From Pachyseris speciosa (Eukaryota > Cnidaria > Anthozoa > Scleractinia > Pachyseridae), in contig JAEMWC010000351.1 in the NCBI GenBank assembly GCA_016490735.1, positions 713,501 through 777,500 of the forward strand: a DNA stretch of 64,000 nucleotides, given 5' to 3'. Positions 1 to 12,370 of the stretch are shown here, in pieces (the first letter of the stretch is position 1; each line of letters starts with the position of its first letter). Under the pieces are notes generated by a model. It had not been told where the DNA came from. It saw only the letters and a list, made by a program, of their open reading frames with translations, and ran no database searches. Position numbers and translations under genes: made by a program.

Positions 1-1050
1 TTTCATGACAACGTTCACAAAAAAATCTGACTGTTTTAAGGTCCTAAAGTCTCGAACAGTAATGCAAGAAAACAAATACCTGCGGATTCCGATTTTGGTA
101 AACAATATCTGCGGATTGGCGGATTTTCCTAAAACATTAGCACGGATCAACGGATTTGCTGACCCCTTATTCACCCCCCTCAATATGCGAAATTTCCTTA
201 GCAGAAAAACCTGCCTTTTCAAGCTTGCCCACTGAGGTGGGCTTCTCAAAAATCTTTTTTGTTAGTACTTGTCTTAGCGTCCCACTTGAAATATTCTGTG
301 TATCAGTAATCCTATTTTCGCAGCCATTAATTTCTGTTTCCTCGTAGCTACTCTTGAGTGTTTTTTCCAGCTCGTGGGAATAGCATTTGAAAGCCCTAAA
401 TATTGCAAGAAGTGTGATTTAATGCCGAAGGTTTGTTGAAATACATTAAGAGTCATTAAATTTCTATCCTCAGTCATCAGATCTTTTATGTATTTAACTC
501 CGGCTTCATACCTCGACCGATAGAATACTGACTTTCCTGCAATTGTAACAAATTGTTTGTTCCAAATACCTCATTTTCCACATCATTCTTGCTTAAGGGA
601 GTGTGAGCCACAATCCTCTGCCATGCATCGAGCACGTCTTTGTAAAATACCCTCAAGTGGCCTTGTTTCCACACAGCGCAATCAGGAGCGGATAGTCTTT
701 TAACCCAAGCTGCTTTAAGCGATTTATTGATTATATCAAAGTCGGGTTACCCAATTCCCCCTCTTTCACCAATCATTGTTGTCTTTTTAATCCTTGGTTT
801 CGATTTGGACCTATTCAGCTCAAGCCCCGAATACAGTCTAAAAAAATACAGTTTTTTAAACAGATTGCCGATGTTGTATCTTCAACAAGGCAAGTAGTGT
901 CATTAGCGTACTGGGATAATTTAAATTCTTTTGAGTTAAGCGATAGACCTTTATCGATTCGTCGCTTCTAATAACGCATGCTAGAAACTCCACACCAATG
1001 ACAAAAAGGATTCCAGAAAGGGGACACCCCTGTCTAACCCCACGGTCCAA
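1..1050 (-). mobile_element. LINE remnant (L1/Tx1-like), reverse transcriptase and C-terminal region
   Basis: Read on the minus strand, 1050-990 encodes the reverse-transcriptase block RQGCPLSG, followed after a frameshift by a decayed YADD-type block (YANDT). At about 805 the protein runs from SGLELNRSKSK straight into RIKKT, skipping roughly 100 residues that the related copy at 27.2-28.3 kb still has, so an internal deletion is likely. It continues through GGIG, one stop, PDFDIINKSLKAAW and the post-RT domain (674-274). Several frames and stops show that it is dead. The left end lies outside the window. The clade is judged from the C-terminal domain style and is less sure than the LINE call. 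Confidence 0.8.
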
Positions 1051-1179
1051 AGAAAAAAAGCGTGTTGCAAGGCCATTGTTAGTAACGCAACTTTGTGGAT
1101 TTGTGTTATTGACTTTGTTACTGTCTCGTCAATGACCTTATCCTCATTCTTTTCATTGCCACTGCCATTGTCACTGCTA

Positions 1180-2330
<1,151 letters not shown>

Positions 2331-2606
2331 GTACTGATGAACAAGCTCTGGTTTGACCAGTCCCTTGATGATGCGGTTGACGAGCCACGACTGCACAATC
2401 AACTGGTGCCGGATCAGAATGTAACTATTGAAGATGACGACAAATACCGTCTCGACGGCGAAATAGTGAAAGGTTTAGAAGATCTCGGACACGACGTCAA
2501 AAATTCCAGTTCTCTCTCAGTGGTGCAAGCAGTGTACAGGAAAGTCAAGGATGAAATTTATGCCACGTCTGATCCGAGAAAACATGGGGCGCCCGCGGGG
2601 CAATGA
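2331..2606 (+). CDS. Gamma-glutamyltransferase, terminal exon of an upstream tandem copy
   Basis: The exon starts after the acceptor ATTCACAG (2323-2330) in phase 0 and ends at TGA (2604-2606), giving about 91 residues. It carries the C-terminal GGT signature: an LWFD block, the EPRLHNQL block, SVVQAV, and the closing ASDPRK...PAG. These belong to the small subunit of the membrane ectoenzyme that hydrolyses or transfers the gamma-glutamyl group of glutathione. The phase matches the donor at 63371 of the second GGT gene, so this looks like the last exon of a paralogue whose other exons lie left of the window. The penultimate intron holds the hexanucleotide array. An alternative is a lone 3' fragment of a broken copy, but the reading frame is clean. 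Confidence 0.9.
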   Translation, partial: VLMNKLWFDQSLDDAVDEPRLHNQLVPDQNVTIEDDDKYRLDGEIVKGLEDLGHDVKNSSSLSVVQAVYRKVKDEIYATSDPRKHGAPAGQ

Positions 2607-3140
2607 GACTTTTTAGTGATAAATGGATGGGAAAAAGTAATGTTTTACCGTGCGTGGTTTGAAATTTACTCCTGTTTCAAAACAAAAGGTGATACCTTCT
2701 ACATATAGATGCTGAACTTAGAGCGCTTTTCAATTGAGTTTCAACCAAAGCAGTTAATCTGGCCAATCACAACAGAAGTAGGCAGTGCAATGAGCCAATC
2801 AGAATACGAAGCAATTACATGTAGCCGGCGCAAAGCGCGGGAAAATACACACGTGCAAGTCACCATTGGTTTTGGTTTTGCTTCTCATTGGTTAAGAAAG
2901 TGGCGCGAGTTTTCCTGGCCAATCACAGAGCGAAGCAATGCAAAAACAAAGCAAAACGAGAATTACTTTCGACACTCAATTGAAAACCGCTCTAACGTAA
3001 CTTAATTTTTTAACTTTTAGTCCAATTAGGTCTCTGCCTTTTTAAATTTTTAGTAGTTTTTTGCATTTTGATTTTCGGTCATTTTCATCTTTTAATGTTA
3101 CCGTAATTTTGTATTAGCAAAATGTAATAAATAAAGCCAT
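2607..3140 (+). other. 3' flank / probable 3' UTR of the upstream GGT copy
   Basis: There is no reading frame of interest. Two overlapping AATAAA signals occur at 3126-3135 and could end the GGT transcript. A MITE (2718-2995) sits inside the region. The AATAAA signals fall in a short sequence repeated near 3970, so they may belong to a repeat rather than to the gene. Confidence 0.45.
2718..2995. mobile_element. CCAAT-rich MITE
   Basis: The ends are inverted copies: TTAGAGCGCTTTTCAATTGAG at the left (2718) and CTCAATTGAAAACCGCTCTAA at the right (ending 2995). A TA on each outer side is compatible with a TA target duplication. Five CCAAT boxes lie within about 240 bp (CCAATCAC, CCAATCAG, ATTGGTTT, ATTGGTTA, CCAATCAC), in both orientations. 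No transposase is present. Confidence 0.6.
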
Positions 3141-3205
3141 TATTATTATAACGATTTAAACCAAAGCTATCCGATGGTGGAAAGACTTGATTGATCGACC
3201 CAACA
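3113..3205 (+). repeat. Dispersed direct repeat, copy 1
   Basis: Matches 3960-4058 in the same orientation. Shared blocks are TGTATTAGC, ATAAAGC followed by TATTATTATA, CCAAAGCTATCCGATGGTG, and GATC-ACCCAAC. The AATAAA near the start suggests the 3' tail of a short retroposon, but no head is recognised. Confidence 0.55.
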
Positions 3206-3339
3206 AATAAATACTCGCGTTCACCCATGACGGCAAACATGCGTTATCACGTTCTGGACTCCGCGTGGACAACCTACCAAGCATGCGCAGTACCGCGGTA
3301 AGGAGAAGTTTTACTTCCGGTCGTCATCCTCTGAGGTCG

Positions 3340-3430
3340 TCGTCGTCACTCGGCAGTACTATAAGCTTAAGCAACGAGGACGGCAACGGCAACAAGGACG
3401 GCAACGACAATGAGAACGCCACAAAACAAT
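3340..3430 (+). repeat. GACGGCAACG-type low-complexity tract
   Basis: Short degenerate runs of GGACGGCAACGGCAACAAGGACGG. This resembles a fragment of an abundant dispersed repeat, but only one copy is visible here. Confidence 0.3.
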
Positions 3431-3701
3431 AGGTTTAATGCTGCAAGCGTTTTTTACATTTTGGTACATTTCTTTGTCGACTTCTGCAATAGTTTTGTGG
3501 AGAAAGTGAGCGCATGATAGCAATTTGTTCTTTCTTTCTCTTTACTTCAACACAAGCCACAGTAATTTAGTTCCTGGATAGTTCGCCCATATTTTACAAG
3601 TTGAACAAGTTGGGAAATCGCGAGAACGTTACAGTTAGGAGAAGTTGTATTTCGAAATAACGTTTGTGGAGTGTCGTTGTCGTTGCCTGAGCTTCCTAAC
3701 C

Positions 3702-3915
3702 CACCATCATCATCACCATCACCATCACCATCACCATCACCATCACCATCACCATCATCACCACCATCACCATCATCATCACCATCATCATCAGCATCAT
3801 CATCATCACCACCACCACCACCACCACCATCATCATCATAATCATTATCATAACTGTCATTGACATTACCATAATCGTCGGCATCATCACCATCATGATC
3901 ATCATCATTGTAATC
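3702..3915 (+). repeat. CAT/CAC trinucleotide microsatellite
   Basis: About 200 bp of CAT and CAC triplets, grading into ATC/ATT triplets at the right edge. It would read as polyhistidine on + and Met/Val runs on -. No protein context surrounds it, so these reading frames are taken as artefacts. Confidence 0.95.
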
Positions 3916-3959
3916 TCTTTATTATCATCATCGTCATCGCTCTCACCATTATTCTGTAT

Positions 3960-4058
3960 TAGCCAAAGGTAATGAATAAAGCTATTATTATAAGTATTGA
4001 AGCCAAAGCTATCCGATGGTGAATAAGTTGATCAACCCAACCAGCCAAAAACAGTTTG
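3960..4058 (+). repeat. Dispersed direct repeat, copy 2
   Basis: Second copy of the sequence at 3113-3205, in the same orientation, lying directly after the CAT/CAC microsatellite. Together they may be two 3' ends of one short retroposon family. Confidence 0.5.
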
Positions 4059-5251
4059 TTCCAATGAATATAGCGCGACAACGAACGCAGAGATGGTTTT
4101 ACGCAAGGTTCAGGGCTTTAAATATGCTTTAATCGGGACTGTGTTCCTCGTTGATTCATAATTAGTTTCATGCATTAATCGCATCATTTGATAAAACTTT
4201 GCACCTTTTCCAAAAAAAAATGTAGCCTTTACTTCTAGTTTTGGACTTTTTTATGGGCTTCACAACTTAGTTGTAATCGTAGATGCGTTCGAGTATCCAT
4301 TGCTGCAGTTATGCGGTAGTCTCCTAACGTCGCACACAATAAACTAAGGATCATTTGGTACACGAGCGAGCCAGAAGGGACGTGGGTCTATTCCTGATTT
4401 AACGTCATAAACTGCATGCATGTTTAAAAGATATGAAGCGTCCGTGAAAGATAAGGTTTTACTTTTACTTTGAAAAGCTGATACCTTTGTTGCGAGTCTT
4501 TGAGTTTGCTGAATCGTTTTAATGTATAACAAAAACATTTTGAGAACAGTTAGGTGAATCGGCTTTCTGAAAGTTATGCACTCAAAGAAAAAACACGTAC
4601 ACAGTTCGGAATAAATCTGCTGTAATTATACACTCCATTAATCTTTATAGAATCACGGATGCAAATATTGGAGTGCATGCTTACACCCCATATATGAGGC
4701 CCTACCAGGGGTTAATTCCGACGGGCGACACGGCTCTGAAACGCCGACATGAACCGGAAATGAAATGACGACGAAAAACAAGACCGCTGCCGCGAAATTA
4801 CGAAGTTCCGACAAAGACATGTTTTAGTCTTGAGTTCCGACAGCGACACCAGACATTTTGAAATGGCGATAAACGACATGGAACACCCATCTAGTAGGGT
4901 CACGTCAGAAGCGTATCGTATATTGTTGACTCTCTGCTGCTTACGGAATGCTTGTTATGTTTCAAGTGAATGGACGAAAAGAAAAGAAACCCTCGGCTTT
5001 TACACTTACATATTGCGAAGGGCAAGGTTTCTCTTCAAATTTAGACAGCGTCTGTTCCGTTTTTATGGCGCAAATTTCCTTTCAAATGTGCTTCACATGC
5101 ACAAAAATTATTGGATGGCCTTATTCACTCCTCCCCCTCCCTCTCCCCCTTCCCCCACCCCCCCCCCTCCCCCATCTCCAGATGTTCCAAAAGGAGAGTT
5201 AGATCGTCGAAAATGATATTTCCGGGAATTCAAGTTTATCGTGAAGAGCGC
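4059..5251. other. Non-coding stretch with a possible MITE and a C-rich tract
   Basis: No supported gene. At 4697-4901 a weak inverted pair (CCCTACCAGGGGT against ACCCATCTAGTAGGG) bounds a GC-rich block with repeated TTCCGAC words, perhaps a MITE. At 4430-4610 the sequence is a diverged relative of the foldback element at 6106-6480 (shared AGGTGAATCGG block). At 5133-5180 there is a CCCTCCCCCTTCCCC-type tract. Confidence 0.4.
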
Positions 5252-5260
5252 TTGTGAATT

Positions 5261-5571
5261 TAGCCTCCTTCGCAGACGTCTTTGGGCTCCTTGCCCACGA
5301 ACGTCTGCTGAACTGAACTGCCACTTCCGTTCATCGGCGGTTAGCCTTTGCTTTGAAGAAACCAATAACGAGCTGCGTAAGAATGGAATCGACACCCGAT
5401 TCACGTGCATCGTCTGTGAAAGTAATCCCGGGGTCGAAGTCCTACTTTCCATAAATTGGAAAACGAACTGTAATTGGCTAACCGCCGCGAACGGAAGTGG
5501 TAGTTCAGTTCAGCAGACGTTCGTGGGCAAGGAACGCGTGACGAGCCCAAAGACGTCTGCGAAGGAGGCTA
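5261..5571. mobile_element. Foldback MITE, TAGCCTCC ends, 9-bp target duplication (MULE-like)
   Basis: Arms 5261-5347 and about 5475-5571 are inverted copies beginning TAGCCTCCTTCGCAGACGTC. The left arm lacks about 11 bp present in the right arm. The element is flanked by a perfect 9-bp direct repeat TTGTGAATT (5252-5260 and 5572-5580). Long inverted arms with a 9-bp duplication are typical of Mutator-like elements. No transposase is present. Confidence 0.85.
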
Positions 5572-5760
5572 TTGTGAATTCGGCTTTGATTCGATGGCAA
5601 GGTCGTAGGCAGCTTTAACGTGCGAAGTGAAAAGACAGACGTACAATGGTTAAGTGCAAGTGCAACAGGTTAGCATAATACCCTTTTTTTTTCTTTGTTA
5701 ATCGAGTTTTGGGGTTTTGTTTTGAGGTTGTATGTTATAGTTACAACACTTGCCGCATAG

Positions 5761-5841
5761 TAGCCTGCGAGCAAGCTCTCCCGGGGGTAGGGTTTCCCCT
5801 CCTTCCACCCCCACCCCCCGAGAGAGCTTGCTCGCAGGCTA
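5761..5841. mobile_element. 81-bp hairpin MITE, TAGCCTGC ends, 9-bp target duplication
   Basis: Ends TAGCCTGCGAGCAAGCTCTC and its inverse enclose a C/G-rich loop. It is flanked by a perfect 9-bp repeat GCCGCATAG (5752-5760 and 5842-5850). It shares the terminal TAGCCT and the duplication length with the larger element at 5261-5571, so both may be moved by the same kind of transposase. Confidence 0.85.
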
Positions 5842-6105
5842 GCCGCATAGTAATTATTGTTAGCCTACTGGTCTGTTAGCGTCTCGGCGTCGTGCTCGAA
5901 CAACTCTGCTGAAATGATTGAATGAATTGTGTGTATTGCAACCGAAAGTTCAATGCCTTTCTCAAGGGCATCGTTGAAAGATTTGCAAAAATATATCTCA
6001 GGAGATGAGCTTCTGGATATGTCACTATGGCATCAAAGTAAGGTACAAAGTCAAACGTCAAGCGCGAATGCATGGTTGAAATATTTATCGTGTGTGACGC
6101 GGGCT

Positions 6106-6480
6106 TTACCGCGGTCAAACGTAAACAAATAAGAAAAGTCCTTAAGAGATAAGGTTTTTACGTTGAGTGCTCAAAGATGATAAGTTTTTCGTCAGTCTGT
6201 GAGTTTACTAAATCATTTCATGAATTACTTAAACAGTTTTAGGAACAATAAGGTGAATCGGTTTTCCTGAAGTCACGCATTGAAACGGAAAACTAAGACA
6301 CACCGCGCCGAACAGTCTTCACATTCTTCGCTTTAAAAAACCTTAAAACTTTTTCAGTAATTCATGAAATGATTAAGTAAACTCACAGACTGATGAAAGA
6401 CTCATCATCTTTGAGCTCTCAACGTAAAAACCTTAACTTTAAAGGACTTTTCTTATTTTTTTACGTTTGAGCGCGGTTGA
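6106..6480. mobile_element. Foldback element with 10-bp target duplication
   Basis: Arms at about 6106-6235 and 6350-6480 are inverted, about 85 percent alike by eye (shared blocks include GTCAAACGTAA, AAGGTTTTTACGTTGAG, CTGTGAGTTTAC, TCATTTCATGAATTAC). It is flanked by GACGCGGGCT on both sides (6096-6105 and 6481-6490). A diverged single-arm relative lies at 4430-4610. Confidence 0.75.
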
Positions 6481-6490
6481 GACGCGGGCT

Positions 6491-8713
6491 GAGCTATCGA
6501 GCAATCGATACGATCTCGCTTTTATAGGGTACTTTATGGCTGCTGCTCGTTACAATTTCTTTCCACACTGCATTAACGAGAGCCGTTTTCAAATGCGTGT
6601 TTATCGTTATGTTGGCCCTGAGAACTTGAAACTTACAGTAACTATGAATTTAACTTTTGATCTCAAATAGAATTCTGAGAAAGTCGCAACCGTCACTAAA
6701 AATAGGTCCGCAATGCGTACATGTGTGGCTTACGAAATTGAGCTGCTTTGATGGGGAAGGTTACAAAGTAAAAGGATGTGGTTTGCTATTGAGTTTCTAT
6801 TAGTAGAGCTAATATCTGATTACGGTTAGATAGTCAATCAATAAAACAAGATAATTAGTATACAATAGTCCTGAAATGCTTATTTTCAAGATGAGGGTTA
6901 TTGGGTAAAGTTTCATGTAGGTGTCATTTTGAAAGATTCAGTCATGATTTTGTTTATGTAACCAAGTGGAATTGAGTTCTGACTTTGTCTAGGGCAAGTG
7001 ATGTGAAGGATTTTGTATGAATGTTTTTTGACATTTTGTGTACCAGTGCAGGAGCACAAAACTAGAAGCCACATTGGGACCTTGATCTGGTTTGAATGTA
7101 TGACTAATTTTTAACAATATATGCATGTAAAGTATCACAAATGCTGTATTTTCAATAAAGAAACACAGAAAAATTTAGTTGAGGTAAGTGGGTATGGGGT
7201 TGCAAATGGAAAAATTTGGGAAGAAAAGATAGACGCATAACAATATGAGAACAGAAGCAATATTTTAATAAATCATATGTTGAGTAGTGCTTAGTAACAT
7301 TGTAATAATTTTTAACCCAATAAAATTAACAATTTTACCTATAGGAGGCTTTATTTAACAGAAAGTTCAATAGAGATAGAGGGTGCATTTCTTTGGGTTT
7401 ATCTGGATCAGGGTGAGGATCAAGATCACTGGTGCATCAAAGGAACTGATGAATCCTCTTTCGTCACTGATTCATTGGTTCCTTTGATGAACGATGTGAG
7501 CAATCCTGGATCACTGATCATGATCCAGATCACCCCAAAGGAACGTACCCGGAGTATTATCATAATAGATTTCAGGAATAGAAAACAGAAAGATACCTCA
7601 AAGACAACAGAGTTCAATGTACAGAGAAGCTCATGATGGTATCGTATGACTTTAAATACCAGAATGTTTGAGGTTTTCTTATTATGGAGATTGTAATTTT
7701 ATGCCAGCGTGTTTACCAAGTTCAAGCTATGTGGAAACATGAAATGAATAGATGAACTTTACATTACCATGCAAAGTGCTTATCTACTGCACAAGAAGGT
7801 TGAAAACAAACGTGAGCGAGTGAACTTTGTGTGTGACTTCGTGTTAGTGCACTCAAGAGTACTTGTGAGACCTGCTTCACTCTGAATTGCTAGAAAACAT
7901 TGAACTTCTGGCACCAATCAAAATTCAGAACTGATCTGTCAAGCCAGTACTTTGAGAGGGTCTACAGATGTGATTTGAACTCTGGGTCTGTGAGGATCCC
8001 TGATGATTATCTAATTGATATGAAGTAGCTTTAACTATAAACATAACAAATATAAGTTCCATTGAACTGTGTTCATAAAAACTCAACAAAGTGTAAGCTA
8101 CATTAATTCACGTGTACTTTGGTATTTTAAATAAGCACAAGTAAATTTTTCAAACGACAAATGTCACGAGGTCATAGGGTTTGTGCAGTTTGAAATTTTT
8201 GAAAAATTTACAAGTTGTTATCACATTAGAAATCATGTTATTACTTAGTCATAATGTAAACATGAAAGATACACATTCACAGTAACTCAACAAACTGACA
8301 GTCGGTAAATCTGGCAGTATTGGCTAAATGAAGTGTGTGCAATCAAAATTTTTCCTTTTGTTGAAATGTTAATCAGGACTGCAATTTTGTTAATGCTTAT
8401 ATCAAAATACATTAACATACATTAATAAGGTTTTGTTTATTTCATTTTGCTCAGCCACAGTGTGTATGAATGAAGACAATCTACTTTTTGTAAATCTGAT
8501 TGGTTTTTAGTGCGATGTCCTGCTGGTGAGCTAAGTTTATATATTTGTACTTGAGTTGTTACTTTTGCATTAGTGAAAGAGAAAAAAAGGCACCTAGTTG
8601 TTTTAAGGCAATCACAAGAGTGTAATTTTTCATGTATATCAGTATTGCGATGAATTAAAACCAAACAAGTAACTGAACTGGATTTGTAGTCTACCACATA
8701 AAGGCCTAATAGA
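6491..8713. other. AT-rich non-coding stretch
   Basis: No supported reading frame. One palindromic MITE lies within it (7381-7550, listed separately). The rest shows no repeat or motif that I can support. Confidence 0.6.
7381..7550. mobile_element. Palindromic MITE (GGGTGC... ends)
   Basis: Left end GGGTGCATTTCTTTGGG and right end CCCCAAAGGAACGTACCC are inverted copies. The inner blocks (CTGGATCA, GATCACT, TCAAAGGAAC) also pair. No target duplication could be recognised. Confidence 0.6.
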
Positions 8714-9107
8714 CACAGTACTTTTTAAAGAGTTATTTTAACTCCAAAAGTGGAGTTAAAATTTTAGATTAAATATAACCCCTTTTTGGGGGTTATTTTA
8801 ACTCCCTTTTTTAACTCCTTTTTAAGGGTTATAATGACGCCAGTGTGGGAGTCACTTTAACTCTGCAAAAGGAGTTATTTAAACTCCCTAAGGGAGTTAC
8901 TGTAACTCCAAATGTGGAGTTAAAATGTTAGGTTAAATATAACTCCTTTTTGGGGGTCATTTTAACTCCCATTTTTAACTCCAATTCTGGATTTGTATTA
9001 GCTCCAACAAGGGAGTCATTTTAACTTTGCCCCATGAAAGAGTAGAGTTATTTCAACTCCATAATCAGGGTTATAGTCACTCCAGCATTAGAGGTAAAGT
9101 AACTCCA
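8714..9107. repeat. GGAGTTA/TAACTCC palindromic array 1
   Basis: About 390 bp packed with alternating GGAGTTA and TAACTCC words spaced 4-12 bp, so nearly every word has an inverted partner. It begins CACAGTA...AAGAGTTATTTTAACTCC. The start aligns, inverted, with the right end of array 2 (14168 leftward) over about 50 bp. Possible role: arms or subterminal repeats of a transposon. Confidence 0.75.
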
Positions 9108-9966
9108 GCACAGTCACCCTATGTAGTTTTAAGGTGAAAACAACAGATCACACAAATTGACTGTAACATGTTTAATTCAATCAGATTTCATTTTCTTATC
9201 TGAACACCACTTTCTTGCATACTATGTATTATCATTGACATTTGAAATGTAAATTTCTAATATGATTATATTGATAAATTAAGAATGTGCAAGTATGCAT
9301 GATAAAAACACCACAATCTTTCCAGGTATGAAAGTCAAATTTGAAGAACATTTGAATTTAAACGACTATACAACAAAATTCAATCTGTTTGTTTGAACGC
9401 AAATCTATCTTTTCTTTAAAAAATGTAGCTGGCTTATAATTTAATTTTCATAAGGTTCTATCAGGAACAAGATACACATGGTATGTGTACATTAAAAACA
9501 TTTTAAACTTTGTTTTTGGCTGAAGCCTTAACAGAACACTATCACATAAGCACAATTGCCAGTTACTCAAATTTAAACTTGAAAAATTCAGTTTGATGTG
9601 CCAAATTTAAATTGGCATGGACAAGTTGGCAATGGTTACAGTAAAAAGTTCAGAAACTCTAGGCAAACATGAATATTTGACTCCTTTAAGAGAGAAAAAA
9701 AAGAATTGTTAAATGTTTTGAAGTAAACTCATGACAGTGGCCCCTTAAAGAAACATTGAAATTATGAGAGGGCAGAGGTGAACTTGTTCACTGCCACTCT
9801 CTTTGTTGCTTCTTGGCGTCTGTCTTCACAAAATAGAAATACATTGCCACACTCGGTGGGGTATATATATTTAAATATTTAACAAGCCACATGAAGCCCC
9901 ACTACAATGCCACGTTGCTTGTCCCCAGAGAAATCACTTCAACTCCCTCCAATGCAATACACAGCA

Positions 9967-10226
9967 GGGCCCAGTTGTTCGAAGCACGATTAAGCTATGT
10001 AATCACGGGTTAGAGCAAACTTTGAGTACAGTCTAAATTGTTAATACTGGTAATGTTCAACAAAAACATTTCAAAAAGACTTTCATCCTTAAGTTTTGAT
10101 TGGAATTTAACTTTACTTTAAGCGTACAATTTGATTTACAAAACTTTCTCAACGAGTGAGATTAAGACTTCAGTTAACTCTTAATCCTTGGTTAGCATTA
10201 ATCGTCTTTCGAACAACCGGGGCCAG
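9967..10226. mobile_element. MITE with GGCCCAGTTGTTCGAA ends
   Basis: Left GGGCCCAGTTGTTCGAAGCACGA and right TCGTCTTTCGAACAACCGGGGCC are inverted. A short 86-bp member of the same terminal family lies at 44150-44236. Confidence 0.7.
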
Positions 10227-10429
10227 GTCCTTAAGTCACCAATGCCTATAATCCTGGAGAGCTTTGGTGTTCCTTGTTTCCACATCAATGGACTCTACAT
10301 ACATCCTACAAAAAGAATGTATTCAGTACTTGAGTATCTAGACATCAGTTTCAGCATGATTATCTTTTTATGCAAATGTATGCATTGTAAACCCCAGATA
10401 TGAAATTTAAAAGTTGTCATCATTCCCCA

Positions 10430-10530
10430 CTGTTGCATGGTCTACCTGAGGCAGCCATTATTAGTGGTCGTCATGCAACAGTGCTCCCTTAGTGTTGTGT
10501 CAACCACTAATAATGGCTGTTTGGGAGACT
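10430..10530. mobile_element. Short palindromic MITE
   Basis: CAGCCATTATTAGTGGT (10450) pairs with ACCACTAATAATGGCTG (about 10503). The outer parts (CACTGTTGC-like and GCACTGTC) pair weakly. Confidence 0.5.
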
Positions 10531-12370
10531 GCACTGTCAGAGTCACTGGTACGTAGATGTTATGATGCAAACAAACAAAACTGCCATGTCATTTCAGCGA
10601 AAAAGCAACTCAAATATATAATCTGCTTGAAGTTACAGTATATGATCACCCATGATTATTATTTTAGAGGAAAAAATTAACTATTATCCTAAATAGTTGC
10701 CAAAGAACTGATCAAACTCAGCCTTCATGTTAAAAGAAAGGAAATATACACATTTAACTATACAAGCTTCTGCCTCATATCAAAAAGACTACAACTTGTA
10801 GATTGTTCTGTGTGATATGAATGAAGTGCTACTAACATATGAATGTGAGGTGCTACTAACATAAAAAACACCTAGTCAAACACTCAAATAAATAAATCTC
10901 ACACAGCCAAATGGCCCTGAATAAAGTGAATAATAATAACAATAACAACAGCAACAACAACAACATTGCAATTAATTCACTTGTGGCTGTGTTTAACAGG
11001 GTGGTTGACTGTCCAAATTTAGCAACACCCAAATAAAAATATTTCAATTCCTGCATCCTGAGAAATATTTCCTGCACAGCAAGAAACAAGGTATACAACA
11101 TTTTCCTTTATTAATATTCTTTGGAACAAATAGCCATGTTTGCCATCTAACCAACAAGCACAGCATTTGTAGTTGAATTATGAAAGGTTCATTTCTTTGC
11201 CCTTTTGGATTTGTAGCAGACTTTCTTCAAATTAAGAATAAAGATGTATGCTTAAATACTTTGTACATGATCATGTAGCCAATAATTGCCACTGTCTCAA
11301 AACTTACCTCGTCATTTATAAGATTTTATAAAATATTTAAAATTGTACGCGCCCACTCATTGGTCAATAGGTGTGTTTAGATGAGAGTATGTACAATTTG
11401 AAAACATTTCAAAGCTTTCGCAAGACTCATAAAGCAATTTCAAGTACAAATATCAAGGAAATAAAAAAAAAGAATTGCCAGATTTCGATTTGGGGTTAAG
11501 CTATCTCTTCCCCCGTCAGCCCGAGGAAACAAAGCAAAAGAAAAACCACAGCGCTTTCCCTGCCTCGATGATCGTGTGCTACACGACCTACAGCGAAGCT
11601 AAGAGGACAAAATATGCAACAAAATAGGTAGTAAACGCTTTCCAAGGTAATTTTTGCATTAAGCACTACAACAAAATTCTCTATAAGACATTCTTTATTT
11701 TAAAAAATATGCACGAAAACGTACACCAAACTAAGCGTATATGCTACAGACTGTAAATGCTTCAAATCAAACTTTGCGCGGCCGATCGGTTGCCGTGTTT
11801 TGGCTGTCAAATTAGCGTAAAATTTATTTTCTCTGAGACCTTCTCAGCTTAAAAATATACTACAACCTGGATCCGCTGCTTGGGCTATGATTCCTATCCA
11901 GCAAAACTTTACAAGGCACGATGAGCGATTCAACTTCTCAACCTTGTTCTCGGGCTGCCAATTCGGGCAAGTGCACGCCACTTTCAGAAGCGGTCAAGCA
12001 CAGTGAAATTCATTTCCAGCTTAAACAAACTTCTCATCTTGAAGTTCTTTCCTTACCGATTCGTATAGTTTGGGCATTTCTTCTGGTTCTCGCCGAGCGT
12101 TCGGTATTTTTCTGCACGATTTCAGAAGAATTAAAGCTTTGACCAACATGGCACTTGCATGAGGCTTGCCAAAAATTTCAACTTGATTTTGACTTTTACA
12201 ACGCGAATTCTGATTGGTTCTTGTGCTATCAGTTGCGCGTTATGATTGGCTAGTGGGAAATACGATTGTTCAAAGCGTGTATTAAGAAAATCTATTTCAA
12301 TCAAGAAGTAAATAAACAAATGTTCCCTTCTTTTGTCGAATTACTTTTTAGAAATATATTATAAAAGCAA

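Noticed and set aside
2700..3005. 98-residue frame at 2709-3005
   Set aside because: It spans the CCAAT-rich MITE and has no coding features.
3645..3908. Polyhistidine and Met/Val-rich frames
   Set aside because: Pure translation of the CAT/CAC microsatellite.
5108..5618. Frames across 5108-5618
   Set aside because: They run through the C-rich tract and the foldback MITE arms and mirror each other.
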